A DNA stretch of 64,000 nt from Nostoc sp. 'Lobaria pulmonaria (5183) cyanobiont'. Its GTDB lineage: Bacteria > Cyanobacteriota > Cyanobacteriia > Cyanobacteriales > Nostocaceae. Under the pieces are notes generated by a model. The model did not search any database, was not told where the DNA came from, and saw only the letters and a program-made list of their open reading frames with translations. Where the stretch lies: assembly GCF_002949795.1 (NCBI RefSeq), contig NZ_CP026692.1:4882545-4946544 (forward strand). The letters run 5' to 3'. The translations under genes and the position numbers were made by a program. Shown one piece after another: positions 42,208 to 50,987 of this stretch; within the stretch, counting starts at the first letter, position 1; the number at the start of each line of letters is the position of its first letter.

Positions 42208-45200
42208 ATGGTTAGACTTGAGGATCTGACAAAAGGCACACAAGTACAAGGTATTCTGCCAAATAGTATTGTCGCGATCGTTGATGCTCAGTGGCATGGC
42301 TCTGATGTTGTGGAATTAACATACAAAGATGCTAGCGGCACGTTAGGGAATGAGTTAGTCTTTCGAGACAGAGAACCTACCCTGGAAATAATCACCTCTG
42401 GTGGTGCTTGGAGTTTCACTGCTGATGGAGCTAATTTTCGTCTGGTATCAGAAGCGCACCGCATCCGTCTAGCTTATCTGTTCGACCCCTTGCTAGCCGT
42501 TCACACCTCTCTAGTCGAACCCTTACCCCACCAAATCACTGCCGTTTATGGGGAAATGTTAACTCGACAACCTCTGCGTTTTCTCTTAGCAGATGATCCA
42601 GGTGCAGGTAAAACTATTATGGCAGGGTTGCTGATGCGGGAATTGCTCATCCGAGGTGATTTGCATCGTTGCCTTGTGATTTGTCCCGGCAGTTTAGCCC
42701 CACAGTGGCAAGATGAATTGTCGCAAAAGTTTCATTTACGCTTTGAAATTCTCACCAACGATCGCATTGAATCAGCAGTAACTGGAAATGCTTTTGCCCA
42801 AATGCCGTTGGTGATTGTGCGACTGGACAAACTCAGCCGCAATCAAGACTTACAAGCAAAGCTAGCGCAGACAGACTGGGATTTGGTTGTTTGTGACGAA
42901 GCTCATAAAATGTCAGCTTCGTTTTTTGGTGGTGAAATTAAAGAGACGAAACGCTACAAACTTGGTAAGTTACTCTCAACTTTAACTAGGCATTTTTTAT
43001 TAATGTCAGCGACACCACATAACGGCAAAGAGGAAGACTTCCAGTTGTTTATGGCGTTATTGGATGGAGACAGATTTGAAGGACGCTTCCGCGATGGTGT
43101 TCATGTAGCCGATACTTCCGACTTGATGCGGCGATTGGTTAAAGAAGATTTGCTGAAGTTTGATGGAAAACCGCTATTTCCAGAACGCCAAGCTAGCACT
43201 ATAGAATACGAACTATCGGATTTAGAAGCGGTACTTTATAAGCGAGTCACTGAGTATGTCCGCGAGGAATTTAATCGTGCCGATGCTTTAGAAAATGAAG
43301 GGCGCAAAGGTAATGTTGGCTTTGCTTTGACTATTTTGCAACGTTGGCTTACTTCTTCCCCAGAAGCTATATATCAATCGCTGCTACGCCGTCGGGAAAG
43401 GTTGCAAAAACGACTGAGGCAAGAAGAAGTTTTGAGGCGAGGAAGTAATGCAATCATCATTGAATTTAAGCAGGTTCTGGATCTGGAAGACTTAGAAGAT
43501 GATTTAGAGGATATTCCTGGTGAAGAACGAGAAGCAACAGAACAGGAAGTAGTTGATCTAGCTACAGCATCACGGACGATCGCAGAATTACAAACAGAAA
43601 TTAAGCTTTTAGAAGAATTAGAGCAACTGGCACTGCCGGTGCGACGTAGTGGTAAAGATAAAAAATGGGAAGAACTCTCTAATCTGTTACAAAATGATGC
43701 CGAAATGTTCAACGCCCAAGGACATCGGCGCAAACTCCTGATTTTTACCGAGTACCGGGACACATTAAATTATTTGACAGATAGGATTCTGACGCTACTA
43801 GGGCGTAATGAAGCTGTGGTAAATATACATGGCGCAATGGGACGCGAAGAACGCCGCAAAGCGCAAGAGGCGTTTACCCAAGATATCGAAGTACAAGTCT
43901 TAATAGCTACGGATGCTGCGGGTGAAGGGATTAACTTGCAAAGGGCGCACCTTATGGTTAATTACGATTTACCTTGGAATCCTAACCGCCTAGAACAGCG
44001 TTTCGGGCGAATTCACCGGATTGGGCAGACGGAGGTCTGTCACTTATGGAATTTAGTGGCAAAAGGCACTCGTGAAGGCGATGTGTATTTAGCGTTATTG
44101 AAAAAGATAGACGCAGAGCAGAAGGCGTTGGGAGGTAAAGTATTTGATGTATTGGGAAAAGCGATCGCAGGGACGGAATTACGAGAGTTATTGATTGAAG
44201 CAATTCGCTATGGCGATCAACCAGAGGTGCGAGACAGACTCAACCAAGTCGTACATGATAAACTCGACCAACAGCGACTACGCGAACTTTTAGAAGAAAG
44301 AGCTTTGGCACGGGATTCGATGGATATCGCCAAAGTGCAGCAAATTCGGGAAGAAATGGAAAGGGCAGAGGCACGACGGCTGCAACCTCATTTTATTGCT
44401 TCTTTCTTCCTAGAAGCATTTACCCAATTAGGTGGAACATTGCGTCAACGTGAACCCCAGCGTTACGAAATCAGTCATGTTCCGGCAGTTATTCGCAATC
44501 GAGGGCGGCAAATTGGTGTAGGAGAACCGTTGCTGCTACGCTACGAACGCATCTGCTTTGAAAAAGATTTGATCAGCATTTCTGGTAAACCCCTAGCTGC
44601 CTTCATCTGTTCTGGACATTCTCTACTAGATGCCACAATTGACCTGACTTTGGAACGACACCGGGATTTGTTGAAACAAGGGACTATCTTAGTCGATGAA
44701 AATGATTCCAGCGAAGGAACCCGCGCCTTAGTTTATCTAGAACATTCCATACAAGACGCGCGGACAAATTTAAATGGCTCTAGGCGTTTAGTATCACGGC
44801 GGATGCAATATGTAGAAATCAATCCAGAAGGCAATACTTACAATGCAGGTTACGCACCTTACCTCAACTACCGTCCGCTAACAGACGAGGAAAAAAGTGT
44901 TGTAGAAAAAATTTTAGAAGAATCTTGGTTGCGAGAAGATTTAGAAGCAAAAGCCAAGAGTTATGCGATCGCTCATCTTGTTCCTCAACATCTTCAAGAA
45001 CTCAAGCAGCGCAAGGAGGAACTTATTGCTAAGACGATGACAGCAGTAAAAGATAGATTAACCAAGGAGATTAATTACTGGGATCATCGGGCAGAAGAAC
45101 TGAAAATGCAAGAGGAAGCTGGCAAGCCTAATGCCAAAATTAACTCAGGTAAAGCACGTCAGCGAGCTGATGATTTGCAAGCACGGTTAATGCAGCGCTT

Positions 45201-45768
45201 GGAGGAATTAGAGCAAGAACGTAGATTATCGCCATTACCGCCTGTAGTGGTTGGGGGTGCGTTGGTAGTTTCAGTAGGCTTGCTGCAACGAATGCAAGGC
45301 AAACAACAGGCAACAACAGCGATGTTTGCCAGGGAGACAGAACGGGTAGAACAGGCAGCAATGACGGCTGTGATGGAAGTAGAACGCAATTTAGGGTACG
45401 AACCAACAGATGTAAGTACCCAGAAGTGTGGCTATGATATTGAATCACGTCCCCTCACCCCCAGCCCCTCTCCCAAATTGGGAGAGGGGAGCCGGAGGCG
45501 GGGTGAGGGCTTGCGATTTATTGAGGTGAAAGGGCGAATTACAGGCGCTAAAACTGTGACAGTGACGAAGAATGAAATTATTACCGCTCTAAACAAGCCT
45601 GATAATTTCATTTTGGCATTGGTGCAAGTGCCTGTAGCAGAAAATATGGAAGGTAATTGTTCTATTCACTACTTACGCCGTCCATTCCATAAAGAACCAG
45701 ATTTTGCCGTGACGAGTGTTAATTATGATTGGCTGGAGTTGTGGCAAAAGGGAACTGAGCCGTTTTAA
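42208..45768 (+). CDS. SNF2-family helicase with C-terminal DUF3883 nuclease-like domain
   Basis: The protein is about 1186 residues, starting MVRLEDLTKGTQVQGILPN. The helicase core has Walker A DDPGAGKTIMAG (about 128), DEAH in VVCDEAHKM (about 228), LLMSATPHNG, and motif VI EQRFGRIHRIGQ (about 600). A long coiled-coil region (about 950-1060) leads to a DUF3883 domain with GYDIES and FIEVKGRI, a D...ExK nuclease-like pair. Between these lies a repeat-encoded insert (PLTPSPSPKLGEG and GVRRGEG-like residues). The open frame begins at 42115, but the later ATG matches the family N-terminus. It starts a defence island with a DNA methylase and a DUF499 ATPase, so a DNA-translocating restriction role, like DrmD of DISARM, is likely. 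Its enzymatic state is unproven. Confidence 0.88.
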   Translation: MVRLEDLTKGTQVQGILPNSIVAIVDAQWHGSDVVELTYKDASGTLGNELVFRDREPTLEIITSGGAWSFTADGANFRLVSEAHRIRLAYLFDPLLAVHTSLVEPLPHQITAVYGEMLTRQPLRFLLADDPGAGKTIMAGLLMRELLIRGDLHRCLVICPGSLAPQWQDELSQKFHLRFEILTNDRIESAVTGNAFAQMPLVIVRLDKLSRNQDLQAKLAQTDWDLVVCDEAHKMSASFFGGEIKETKRYKLGKLLSTLTRHFLLMSATPHNGKEEDFQLFMALLDGDRFEGRFRDGVHVADTSDLMRRLVKEDLLKFDGKPLFPERQASTIEYELSDLEAVLYKRVTEYVREEFNRADALENEGRKGNVGFALTILQRWLTSSPEAIYQSLLRRRERLQKRLRQEEVLRRGSNAIIIEFKQVLDLEDLEDDLEDIPGEEREATEQEVVDLATASRTIAELQTEIKLLEELEQLALPVRRSGKDKKWEELSNLLQNDAEMFNAQGHRRKLLIFTEYRDTLNYLTDRILTLLGRNEAVVNIHGAMGREERRKAQEAFTQDIEVQVLIATDAAGEGINLQRAHLMVNYDLPWNPNRLEQRFGRIHRIGQTEVCHLWNLVAKGTREGDVYLALLKKIDAEQKALGGKVFDVLGKAIAGTELRELLIEAIRYGDQPEVRDRLNQVVHDKLDQQRLRELLEERALARDSMDIAKVQQIREEMERAEARRLQPHFIASFFLEAFTQLGGTLRQREPQRYEISHVPAVIRNRGRQIGVGEPLLLRYERICFEKDLISISGKPLAAFICSGHSLLDATIDLTLERHRDLLKQGTILVDENDSSEGTRALVYLEHSIQDARTNLNGSRRLVSRRMQYVEINPEGNTYNAGYAPYLNYRPLTDEEKSVVEKILEESWLREDLEAKAKSYAIAHLVPQHLQELKQRKEELIAKTMTAVKDRLTKEINYWDHRAEELKMQEEAGKPNAKINSGKARQRADDLQARLMQRLEELEQERRLSPLPPVVVGGALVVSVGLLQRMQGKQQATTAMFARETERVEQAAMTAVMEVERNLGYEPTDVSTQKCGYDIESRPLTPSPSPKLGEGSRRRGEGLRFIEVKGRITGAKTVTVTKNEIITALNKPDNFILALVQVPVAENMEGNCSIHYLRRPFHKEPDFAVTSVNYDWLELWQKGTEPF
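45451..45510. repeat. GC-rich palindromic repeat inside the helicase-nuclease gene
   Basis: CCCCTCTCCCAA/ATTGGGAGAGGGG palindrome (45465-45489) with flanking CCCTCACCCCCAG and GGGGTGAGGG arms. It is inserted in frame within the DUF3883-coding part. Relatives lie at 30012, 48089, 50376 and 50854. Confidence 0.9.
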
Positions 45769-45885
45769 AATAATTATTTACCGTATTAATGATTACACTC
45801 TTCAGATTTTTTAATCATTCTTTCTTCTCCAAGAGTATTCGATTTCATTGGTTATAATGCTGGTAATCAGTAGGGCATAAGTAAA

Positions 45886-46164
45886 ATGTCACCAAAAACT
45901 TTTGATATTGCTGACTTATCTGAGAATTTAGCTGATTTATTGTCAGATATCCAAAATAATGTTGAAGTTACCCTAACTCATCAGGGTGTCCCTTTGGCAA
46001 AAGTTTTGCCTTTGACTCAACCTGAGCCTACGGTTACTAAAGCTGATTTAAATGATGCCTTAAAGCCAAGAGTTGCGGGTTTTTGGCAGGGAAAAGTTAA
46101 GATTGCTGACGATTTTGATGAGACTCCAGAAGAAGTAATTGCAGCATTTTATGGGGATGAGTAG
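45886..46164 (+). CDS. Phd/YefM-family antitoxin
   Basis: The 92-residue protein begins FDIADLSENLADLLSDIQNN and VEVTLTHQGVPLAKVLPL, the Phd N-terminal DNA-binding/dimer domain that recognises its operator. A flexible C-terminus (GFWQGKVKIADDFDETPEEV) would wrap the toxin. Its stop overlaps the start of the PIN toxin by one base, so they are one operon. DDFDETPEEVIAAF is a typical toxin-neutralising tail found in partners of PIN toxins. Confidence 0.88.
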   Translation: MSPKTFDIADLSENLADLLSDIQNNVEVTLTHQGVPLAKVLPLTQPEPTVTKADLNDALKPRVAGFWQGKVKIADDFDETPEEVIAAFYGDE

Positions 46165-46550
46165 TGAGTTTTTTGTTAGATACTCATATTTTGTTGTGGT
46201 TTTTAGAAAATGATTCTAAATTGTCAGATTGGTTACGAGAGGTAATTACTAATCCTGAAAATTTAATTTTCGTCAGTGCGATTAGTGCTTGGGAGATTTC
46301 AATTAAACAGTCTTTAGGAAAGTTAATTGCTCCTGGTAATTTGGAGGAGGCTTTGCGCTTCAGTCGGTTTGAGGTTTTGTCTATGACATTGGCACATGGA
46401 ATAAAGGTTGCTGATTTACCTCTACACCATAAAGATCCTTTTGATCGGATGTTAATTGCTCAAGCTTTAGTAGAAGGTTTAACAATAATTACAGTAGATC
46501 AAAAGTTTAAATTTTATGATGTGCCATTATTCTCTGATGATTTTGGGTAG
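46164..46550 (+). CDS. VapC-type PIN-domain toxin
   Basis: The 128-residue PIN protein starts at GTG. Four acidic active-site positions are visible: Asp in FLLDTHILLW, Glu in AWEISIK, Asp in HHKDPFDRML, and Asp in TIITVDQKF. PIN toxins are magnesium-dependent RNases that cut tRNA or rRNA. It overlaps the Phd antitoxin gene by one base. It lies within the defence island between helicase and methylase and may help keep the island stable. Confidence 0.9.
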   Translation: MSFLLDTHILLWFLENDSKLSDWLREVITNPENLIFVSAISAWEISIKQSLGKLIAPGNLEEALRFSRFEVLSMTLAHGIKVADLPLHHKDPFDRMLIAQALVEGLTIITVDQKFKFYDVPLFSDDFG

Positions 46551-46612
46551 CTCAAATATGCCAAAATTTCAGAACTCTAGCTTTCTCTAGAATAACTGCT
46601 ACAGGTTTACTT

Positions 46613-46648
46613 CGTAGGCGTAGCCCGTCGTAGACATCGCAATTTTGT
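46613..46648. repeat. Dispersed repeat, copy B
   Basis: Same 36-base element as at 35531-35566, with two base differences; non-coding, between vapC and the XRE gene. Confidence 0.75.
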
Positions 46649-46737
46649 CAGACTAATCCCTTTTAAGTCTGCCTACTTTATTGGATAGCTAGTTATCCAA
46701 GTAAAAAGGGATGCTTTTGGTGAGAGCAATCACACGA

Positions 46738-47085
46738 CTAAACTAACTCTTTAGCAGAAATCCTCAGAGGCTCGACTTTATGCGATCGCTTTCCTTTGGG
46801 TGCTACAAAGCGAATCTCGACATCGTAACCTGCACTCCTAGCAAGTTTTGCTAGAGTTTCAATTTTAGGAACCTGTTTCCCAGATTCAATCCGAGCTAGC
46901 TGTGGCTGTTTAATACCAACCAACTTAGCAAAATCCCGTTGATTTAAGCCGCTAGCCTTTCTTAAAGCAATAACTTGTTTTGCACACTGGAATTCAGATT
47001 CCAAGGCATCGTATTCAGCCTTTACCTCTGGATCTGCTAAAACCTCATCACGAATAGAATCCCAAGAAATTGTGTTAGAAGTCAT
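46738..47085 (-). CDS. XRE-family HTH regulator / HigA-like antitoxin without visible toxin
   Basis: The 115-residue protein has an N-terminal acidic helix (DEVLADPEVKAEYDALESEF), common in HigA-type antitoxins, and a Cro/C1 helix-turn-helix (LRKASGLNQRDFAKLVGIKQ, PQLARIESGKQVP, about residues 41-75). The usual HigB/RelE toxin gene should lie just upstream, but only 256 bases separate it from the divergent methylase and no toxin-length frame exists there. A 30-codon frame (47215-47307, minus) has no recognisable domain. It may be an orphan antitoxin or a control protein regulating the divergent methylase gene. Confidence 0.78.
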   Translation of the reverse strand: MTSNTISWDSIRDEVLADPEVKAEYDALESEFQCAKQVIALRKASGLNQRDFAKLVGIKQPQLARIESGKQVPKIETLAKLARSAGYDVEIRFVAPKGKRSHKVEPLRISAKELV

Positions 47086-47341
47086 CGTTTTTTAAACTAC
47101 AGGCTTTTAGCTAAAGATAATGTGCGCTCCTCCGAATTATCACTGAACCATCTAGCTGGTATCGTGATTATAATTGCCGGACGAAGCTCTGTAACTAAGT
47201 TAGGCGAGCAGCAATCAACAAAGACTAATTAGCCTACCAATGCTTGATGTAAATATTCCGTAAGTCCACTCACTCGGAATATTTTGTGCTGCTTCTTGCT
47301 CAGACATTTACTCGCTTCCATCATATCAGTCTCGCAAAATA

Positions 47342-50300
47342 ATGACCTACCGCAAGAAGCTAATCGAAGTCGCGTTACCCCTGGAAGCAATTAACAAAGA
47401 ATCTGCCAGAGAAAAATCAATTCGGCATGGACACCCTTCGACGCTACATTTATGGTGGGCGCGGCGACCTTTGGCAGCTTGTCGAGCAGTTTTGTTTGCA
47501 TCTTTGGTAGATGATCCCTCAAGTCATCCTGAAAAATTTCCCACTGAAGAGGAACAAGAAAAAGAACGCCAACGATTACATGACTTAATTGGGCGAATTG
47601 AAAATGTTGAAACAAGGGGAAAATCAACCCAAACTGTTCGTGGTTTAGTATCTTGGGATGACATAACAAATACCAGTGTAGTTGAGGAAGCACAAAGAGA
47701 AATTGCTCGTTGCCTTGCTTGGGAAAAAGGTGACGAACCACCAACTAAACGGGAAGAAGTAACACAGTATTTAAGCAAACACGCACCACCTATTTATGAT
47801 CCCTTTTGTGGTGGAGGTAGTATACCTTTGGAAGCCCAAAGATTGGGGTTAGAGGCACATGGTAGTGATATTAATCCTGTAGCGGTTTTGATTACTAAAG
47901 CTTTGATTGAAATTCCGCCGAAGTTTGCAAATTTGCCTCCCATTAACTCTGATTCTCGGAAGAATTCTCTAAAAACTAAGACATGGTATGGGGCGCAGGG
48001 TTTAGCTGAAGATGTACGCTATTACGGGCAATGGATGCGGGAACAAGCTTTTAAGCTAATTGGGCATTTGTATCCCAAGGTGGATTTGCCCTCATCCCCT
48101 AGCCCCTTCTCCCAGAATGGGAGAAGGGGGACAGGAAAGGGAGAAGAAAATACACCCCTCTCCCAGGATGGGAGAGGGGACGGGGGTGAGGGCAGAGCAA
48201 CGGTGATTGCTTGGCTGTGGGCTAGGACTGTGAAATGTCCTAACCCAGCTTGTGGTTGTCAGATGCCTTTGGTACGTTCTTTTGAGCTTTCGAGTAAGAA
48301 AGGGAAGGAAGCTTGGGTAGAACCAACTATTAACCATAGCCAGCAACCGCCTGTGATAAGTTTTCAAGTGAAGTCTGGCAAGGGTGAACCGCTAGATGAA
48401 ACTGTTAGCCGCAAAGGTGCAATTTGTATCTGTTGCAGTACTCCTATGCCTTTGGATTATGTTCGTGCTGAAGGTAAAGCAGGACGGATGGGCGCTCAGT
48501 TGATGGCTATCGTGGCAGAAGGTGAACGTGGACGGGCGTATTTATCGCCAACTAACAAAGACGAGGAAATTGTAACTTCAGTAAAACCAGAATGGAAGCC
48601 TGAAGTCAATTTGCCTCATAATCCACGAGATTTCAAAACGCCTAACTACGGGATGCGTACATTTGCAGAACTTTTTACCCCGCGTCAGCTTGTAGCACTA
48701 AACACTTTTTGTGAATTAGTAAGCGAAGCACGGGAAAAGATACTTTCTGATGCTGTAGCTTTTGAAATACCAGATGATAGTTTACCTTTTTGTGAAGGTG
48801 GTAAGGGTGCGACTGCTTACGCGGATGCAGTGGCGACTTATTTAGCGATCGCAGTGGATCGAATGAGCGATTACTGTTCAAGTATTTGTAGTTGGCATTC
48901 GTCAGGCGAGAAAATGCGAAATACATTTGCCCGTCAAGCAATTCCTATGACTTGGGATTTCGCAGAAGTAAATCCATTTAGCAGTTCCAGTGGTAACTTT
49001 ATTGGTGCAGTTAATTGGATAGCCAAAGTAGTTGAAATTTCTCCTTGTAGCACTCAAGGATTTGTCCAACGCATAGATGCTACTAAATCAGATATTTACG
49101 CAAAATCAATAGTTGTTTCTACAGACCCACCCTACTACGATAATATTGGCTACGCCGACCTTTCGGAGTTTTTTTATGTTTGGCTACGACGTTCTCTAAG
49201 TTTTATCTATCCCGACCTTTTCAGTACCATAATTATTCCTGATAAAGAACGAGAATTAGTGGCTACACCTTATCGCTTTAGTGGTAGTAAACAAAAGGCA
49301 AAAGAATTTTTTGAGACAGGACTGGGTGAAACTTTTAAACGGATGCGTGAGATGGCGCATGACGGATATCCTTTGACTGTTTATTATGCGTTCAAGCAAA
49401 CCGAAACAGATGATGAAGTTTCTCTCACAGAAGCAAAGGGGAACGGTGATATTAGAGCTTCAACCGGATGGGAAACGATGCTTGAAGGACTTATAAAAGC
49501 TGGTTTTAGCATTACTGGTACTTGGCCAATGCGAACAGAATTAAGTAACCGCACGATTGCTAGTGGTACTAATGCCCTCGCCTCATCCATTGCTCTCGTC
49601 TGCCGCCCTCGCCCAGAAACTGCTCCATCCGCAACCCGCCGCCAATTTGTCAACATTCTCAAACGCGAACTTCCAGATGCACTGCAAAAACTGCAACAAG
49701 GCAACATCGCCCCAGTAGATTTGGCACAAGCCAGCATTGGCCCAGGTATGGAAATATACTCTCGCTACAGCAAAGTCCTGGAATCAGGCGGTGAACGAAT
49801 GCCTGTGCGTATTGCACTACAACTGATTAACCAAACTTTAGATGACTTTCTCGCTGAACAAGAAGGAGAATTTGATGCTGAAACCTGCTTTGCGTTGATT
49901 TGGTTTGAACAGCATACCTTTAATGAAGGATTATTTGGCGATGCTGAAACCCTCTCCAAAGCTAAGAATACAGCAGTACAAGGGATGGTAGACGCTGGCA
50001 TCCTCACTGCCAAAGTGGGTAAAGTGCGACTATTGCGCCGCGACGAATTACCCAAAAATTGGAATCCCCAAACCGATAACCGCCTCACAGTCTGGGAAGC
50101 CACACAGCACATGATTCGGGAATTGCAAGACGGTGCTGGAAATCAAGGCGCTGCAAATTTGCTATCTCAACTGGGAACCATAGGAGAAGCAGCAAGGGAA
50201 TTAGCTTATCGGCTGTATAACATTTGCGACAGAAAAGGCTGGGCTGCTGAAGGTGTCGCTTACAACAGCTTAGTGATTTCCTGGCCAGAAATTTCTCGCC

Positions 50301-50350
50301 TCGCTGCTGAAACCGAAGAAAAGATTCCTTTACAAGTAGCGTTGTTTTAA
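47342..50350 (+). CDS. DUF1156 adenine-specific DNA methylase with Zn-ribbon
   Basis: The 1002-residue protein begins with the DUF1156 segment KKLIEVALPLEAINKES and HPSTLHLWWARRPLAACRA. The SAM motif is YDPFCGGGSIPLEAQ (about 152) with DINPVAVLI, and catalytic motif IV is DPPYYDNIGYADLSEF (about 594), the DPPY of amino-methyltransferases, probably N6-adenine. Two zinc-knuckle pairs lie between: CPNPACGC (about 298) and CICCSTPMP (about 361). It belongs to the COG1743 type. Just ahead of the first Cys pair is a repeat-coded insert (SPSPFSQNGRRGTGKG). The DUF559 and DUF499 genes follow on the same strand at 2 and 637 bases. I infer self-DNA marking for the restriction components. Confidence 0.92.
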   Translation: MTYRKKLIEVALPLEAINKESAREKSIRHGHPSTLHLWWARRPLAACRAVLFASLVDDPSSHPEKFPTEEEQEKERQRLHDLIGRIENVETRGKSTQTVRGLVSWDDITNTSVVEEAQREIARCLAWEKGDEPPTKREEVTQYLSKHAPPIYDPFCGGGSIPLEAQRLGLEAHGSDINPVAVLITKALIEIPPKFANLPPINSDSRKNSLKTKTWYGAQGLAEDVRYYGQWMREQAFKLIGHLYPKVDLPSSPSPFSQNGRRGTGKGEENTPLSQDGRGDGGEGRATVIAWLWARTVKCPNPACGCQMPLVRSFELSSKKGKEAWVEPTINHSQQPPVISFQVKSGKGEPLDETVSRKGAICICCSTPMPLDYVRAEGKAGRMGAQLMAIVAEGERGRAYLSPTNKDEEIVTSVKPEWKPEVNLPHNPRDFKTPNYGMRTFAELFTPRQLVALNTFCELVSEAREKILSDAVAFEIPDDSLPFCEGGKGATAYADAVATYLAIAVDRMSDYCSSICSWHSSGEKMRNTFARQAIPMTWDFAEVNPFSSSSGNFIGAVNWIAKVVEISPCSTQGFVQRIDATKSDIYAKSIVVSTDPPYYDNIGYADLSEFFYVWLRRSLSFIYPDLFSTIIIPDKERELVATPYRFSGSKQKAKEFFETGLGETFKRMREMAHDGYPLTVYYAFKQTETDDEVSLTEAKGNGDIRASTGWETMLEGLIKAGFSITGTWPMRTELSNRTIASGTNALASSIALVCRPRPETAPSATRRQFVNILKRELPDALQKLQQGNIAPVDLAQASIGPGMEIYSRYSKVLESGGERMPVRIALQLINQTLDDFLAEQEGEFDAETCFALIWFEQHTFNEGLFGDAETLSKAKNTAVQGMVDAGILTAKVGKVRLLRRDELPKNWNPQTDNRLTVWEATQHMIRELQDGAGNQGAANLLSQLGTIGEAARELAYRLYNICDRKGWAAEGVAYNSLVISWPEISRLAAETEEKIPLQVALF
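48089..48194. repeat. Two GC-rich palindromic repeats inside the methylase gene
   Basis: Two palindromes, CCCCTTCTCCCA.../GGGAGAAGGGG and CCCCTCTCCCAGG/GGGAGAGGGG, in tandem with CCCTCAT and GGGTGAGGGC ends. They add roughly 35 codons in frame. Same family as 30012, 45451, 50376 and 50854. Confidence 0.9.
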
Positions 50351-50352
50351 AG

Positions 50353-50913
50353 ATGGAATTTGAAAAGCCTTCATTACCCTCACCCCCTAACCCCCTCTCC
50401 CAATTTGGGAAAGGGGGAACAAGATCAGAAGAAACTAATCCTACTCCCCTCTCCCAGCATGGGAGAGGGGCTGGGGGTGAGGGCACTTCCAATAACTGGC
50501 AAGTCCCCCCAGCCCTCCACCAAAAAATGAAAGACGTAGCCCGTCAGTTTCGCAAAGAACCTACACCCAGTGAAGCCATCCTTTGGCAAGCCTTGCGAAA
50601 TAGAAAGTTAGAAGGTAGGAAATTCCGTCGTCAGCAACCAATTGGCTGTTTTATTGTTGATTTTTTTTGTGCAGCTGAACGTCTAATTGTTGAAGTAGAC
50701 GGAGCCATTCATGAATCTCAAAAGATTCTAGATCAACACCGTCAAGAATTACTTGAATGTTTGGAATTGCGGTTTGTACGTATTAGTAGTGAGTTAGTGG
50801 AAACAAATTTACCTGCGACTTTACAAATTATTAGTCACGCTTTTATCCCAGATAGCCCTCATCCCCCAGCCCCTTCTCCCAATTTGGGAGAAGGGGAGCA
50901 AGAAGAAAAGTAA
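50353..50913 (+). CDS. DUF559 / Vsr-like endonuclease domain protein with repeat-coded ends
   Basis: The core (about residues 47-160) reads NNWQVPPALHQKMKDVARQF, KEPTPSEAILWQALRNRKLE, FRRQQPIGCFIVDFFCAAE, LIVEVDGAIHESQ and ELRFVRISSELVETN. This is the DUF559 family, a very-short-patch-repair-like endonuclease fold with D (VDF) and E-x-D (VEVDG) acidic positions. The first ~45 residues (LPSPPNPLSQFGKGG, TPLSQHGRGAGGEG) and the last ~15 are translations of GC-rich repeats, so the native start was overwritten or extended. An internal ATG is at 50527. It begins 2 bases after the methylase stop. It could be the nuclease of the system or an independent passenger. Confidence 0.78.
   Translation: MEFEKPSLPSPPNPLSQFGKGGTRSEETNPTPLSQHGRGAGGEGTSNNWQVPPALHQKMKDVARQFRKEPTPSEAILWQALRNRKLEGRKFRRQQPIGCFIVDFFCAAERLIVEVDGAIHESQKILDQHRQELLECLELRFVRISSELVETNLPATLQIISHAFIPDSPHPPAPSPNLGEGEQEEK
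50376..50486. repeat. GC-rich palindromic repeats at the DUF559 N-terminus
   Basis: Two tandem palindromes (CCCCCTCTCCCAA/TTGGGAAAGGGGG and CCCCTCTCCCAGC/GGGAGAGGGG) between CCCTCACCCCC and GGGGGTGAGGGC arms. They lie in frame and code for the first part of the annotated protein. Confidence 0.9.
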
Positions 50914-50958
50914 TTTTACCCCTCTCCCAGGATGGGAGAGGGGCAGGGGTGAGGGCAA
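50854..50958. repeat. GC-rich palindromic repeats spanning the DUF559 stop
   Basis: Two more tandem palindromes, the first inside the C-terminal codons and the second after the TAA, ending GGGGTGAGGGC 30 bases before the DUF499 start. Same family as the other copies in the island. They could form a strong intercistronic hairpin. Confidence 0.9.
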
Positions 50959-50987
50959 TTTAACTATAAACATTAGTATAAAAATCT

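Noticed and set aside
46738..47341. Complete HigBA toxin-antitoxin pair
   Set aside because: No toxin-length frame exists next to the XRE gene; only a 30-codon frame of no recognisable family is present.
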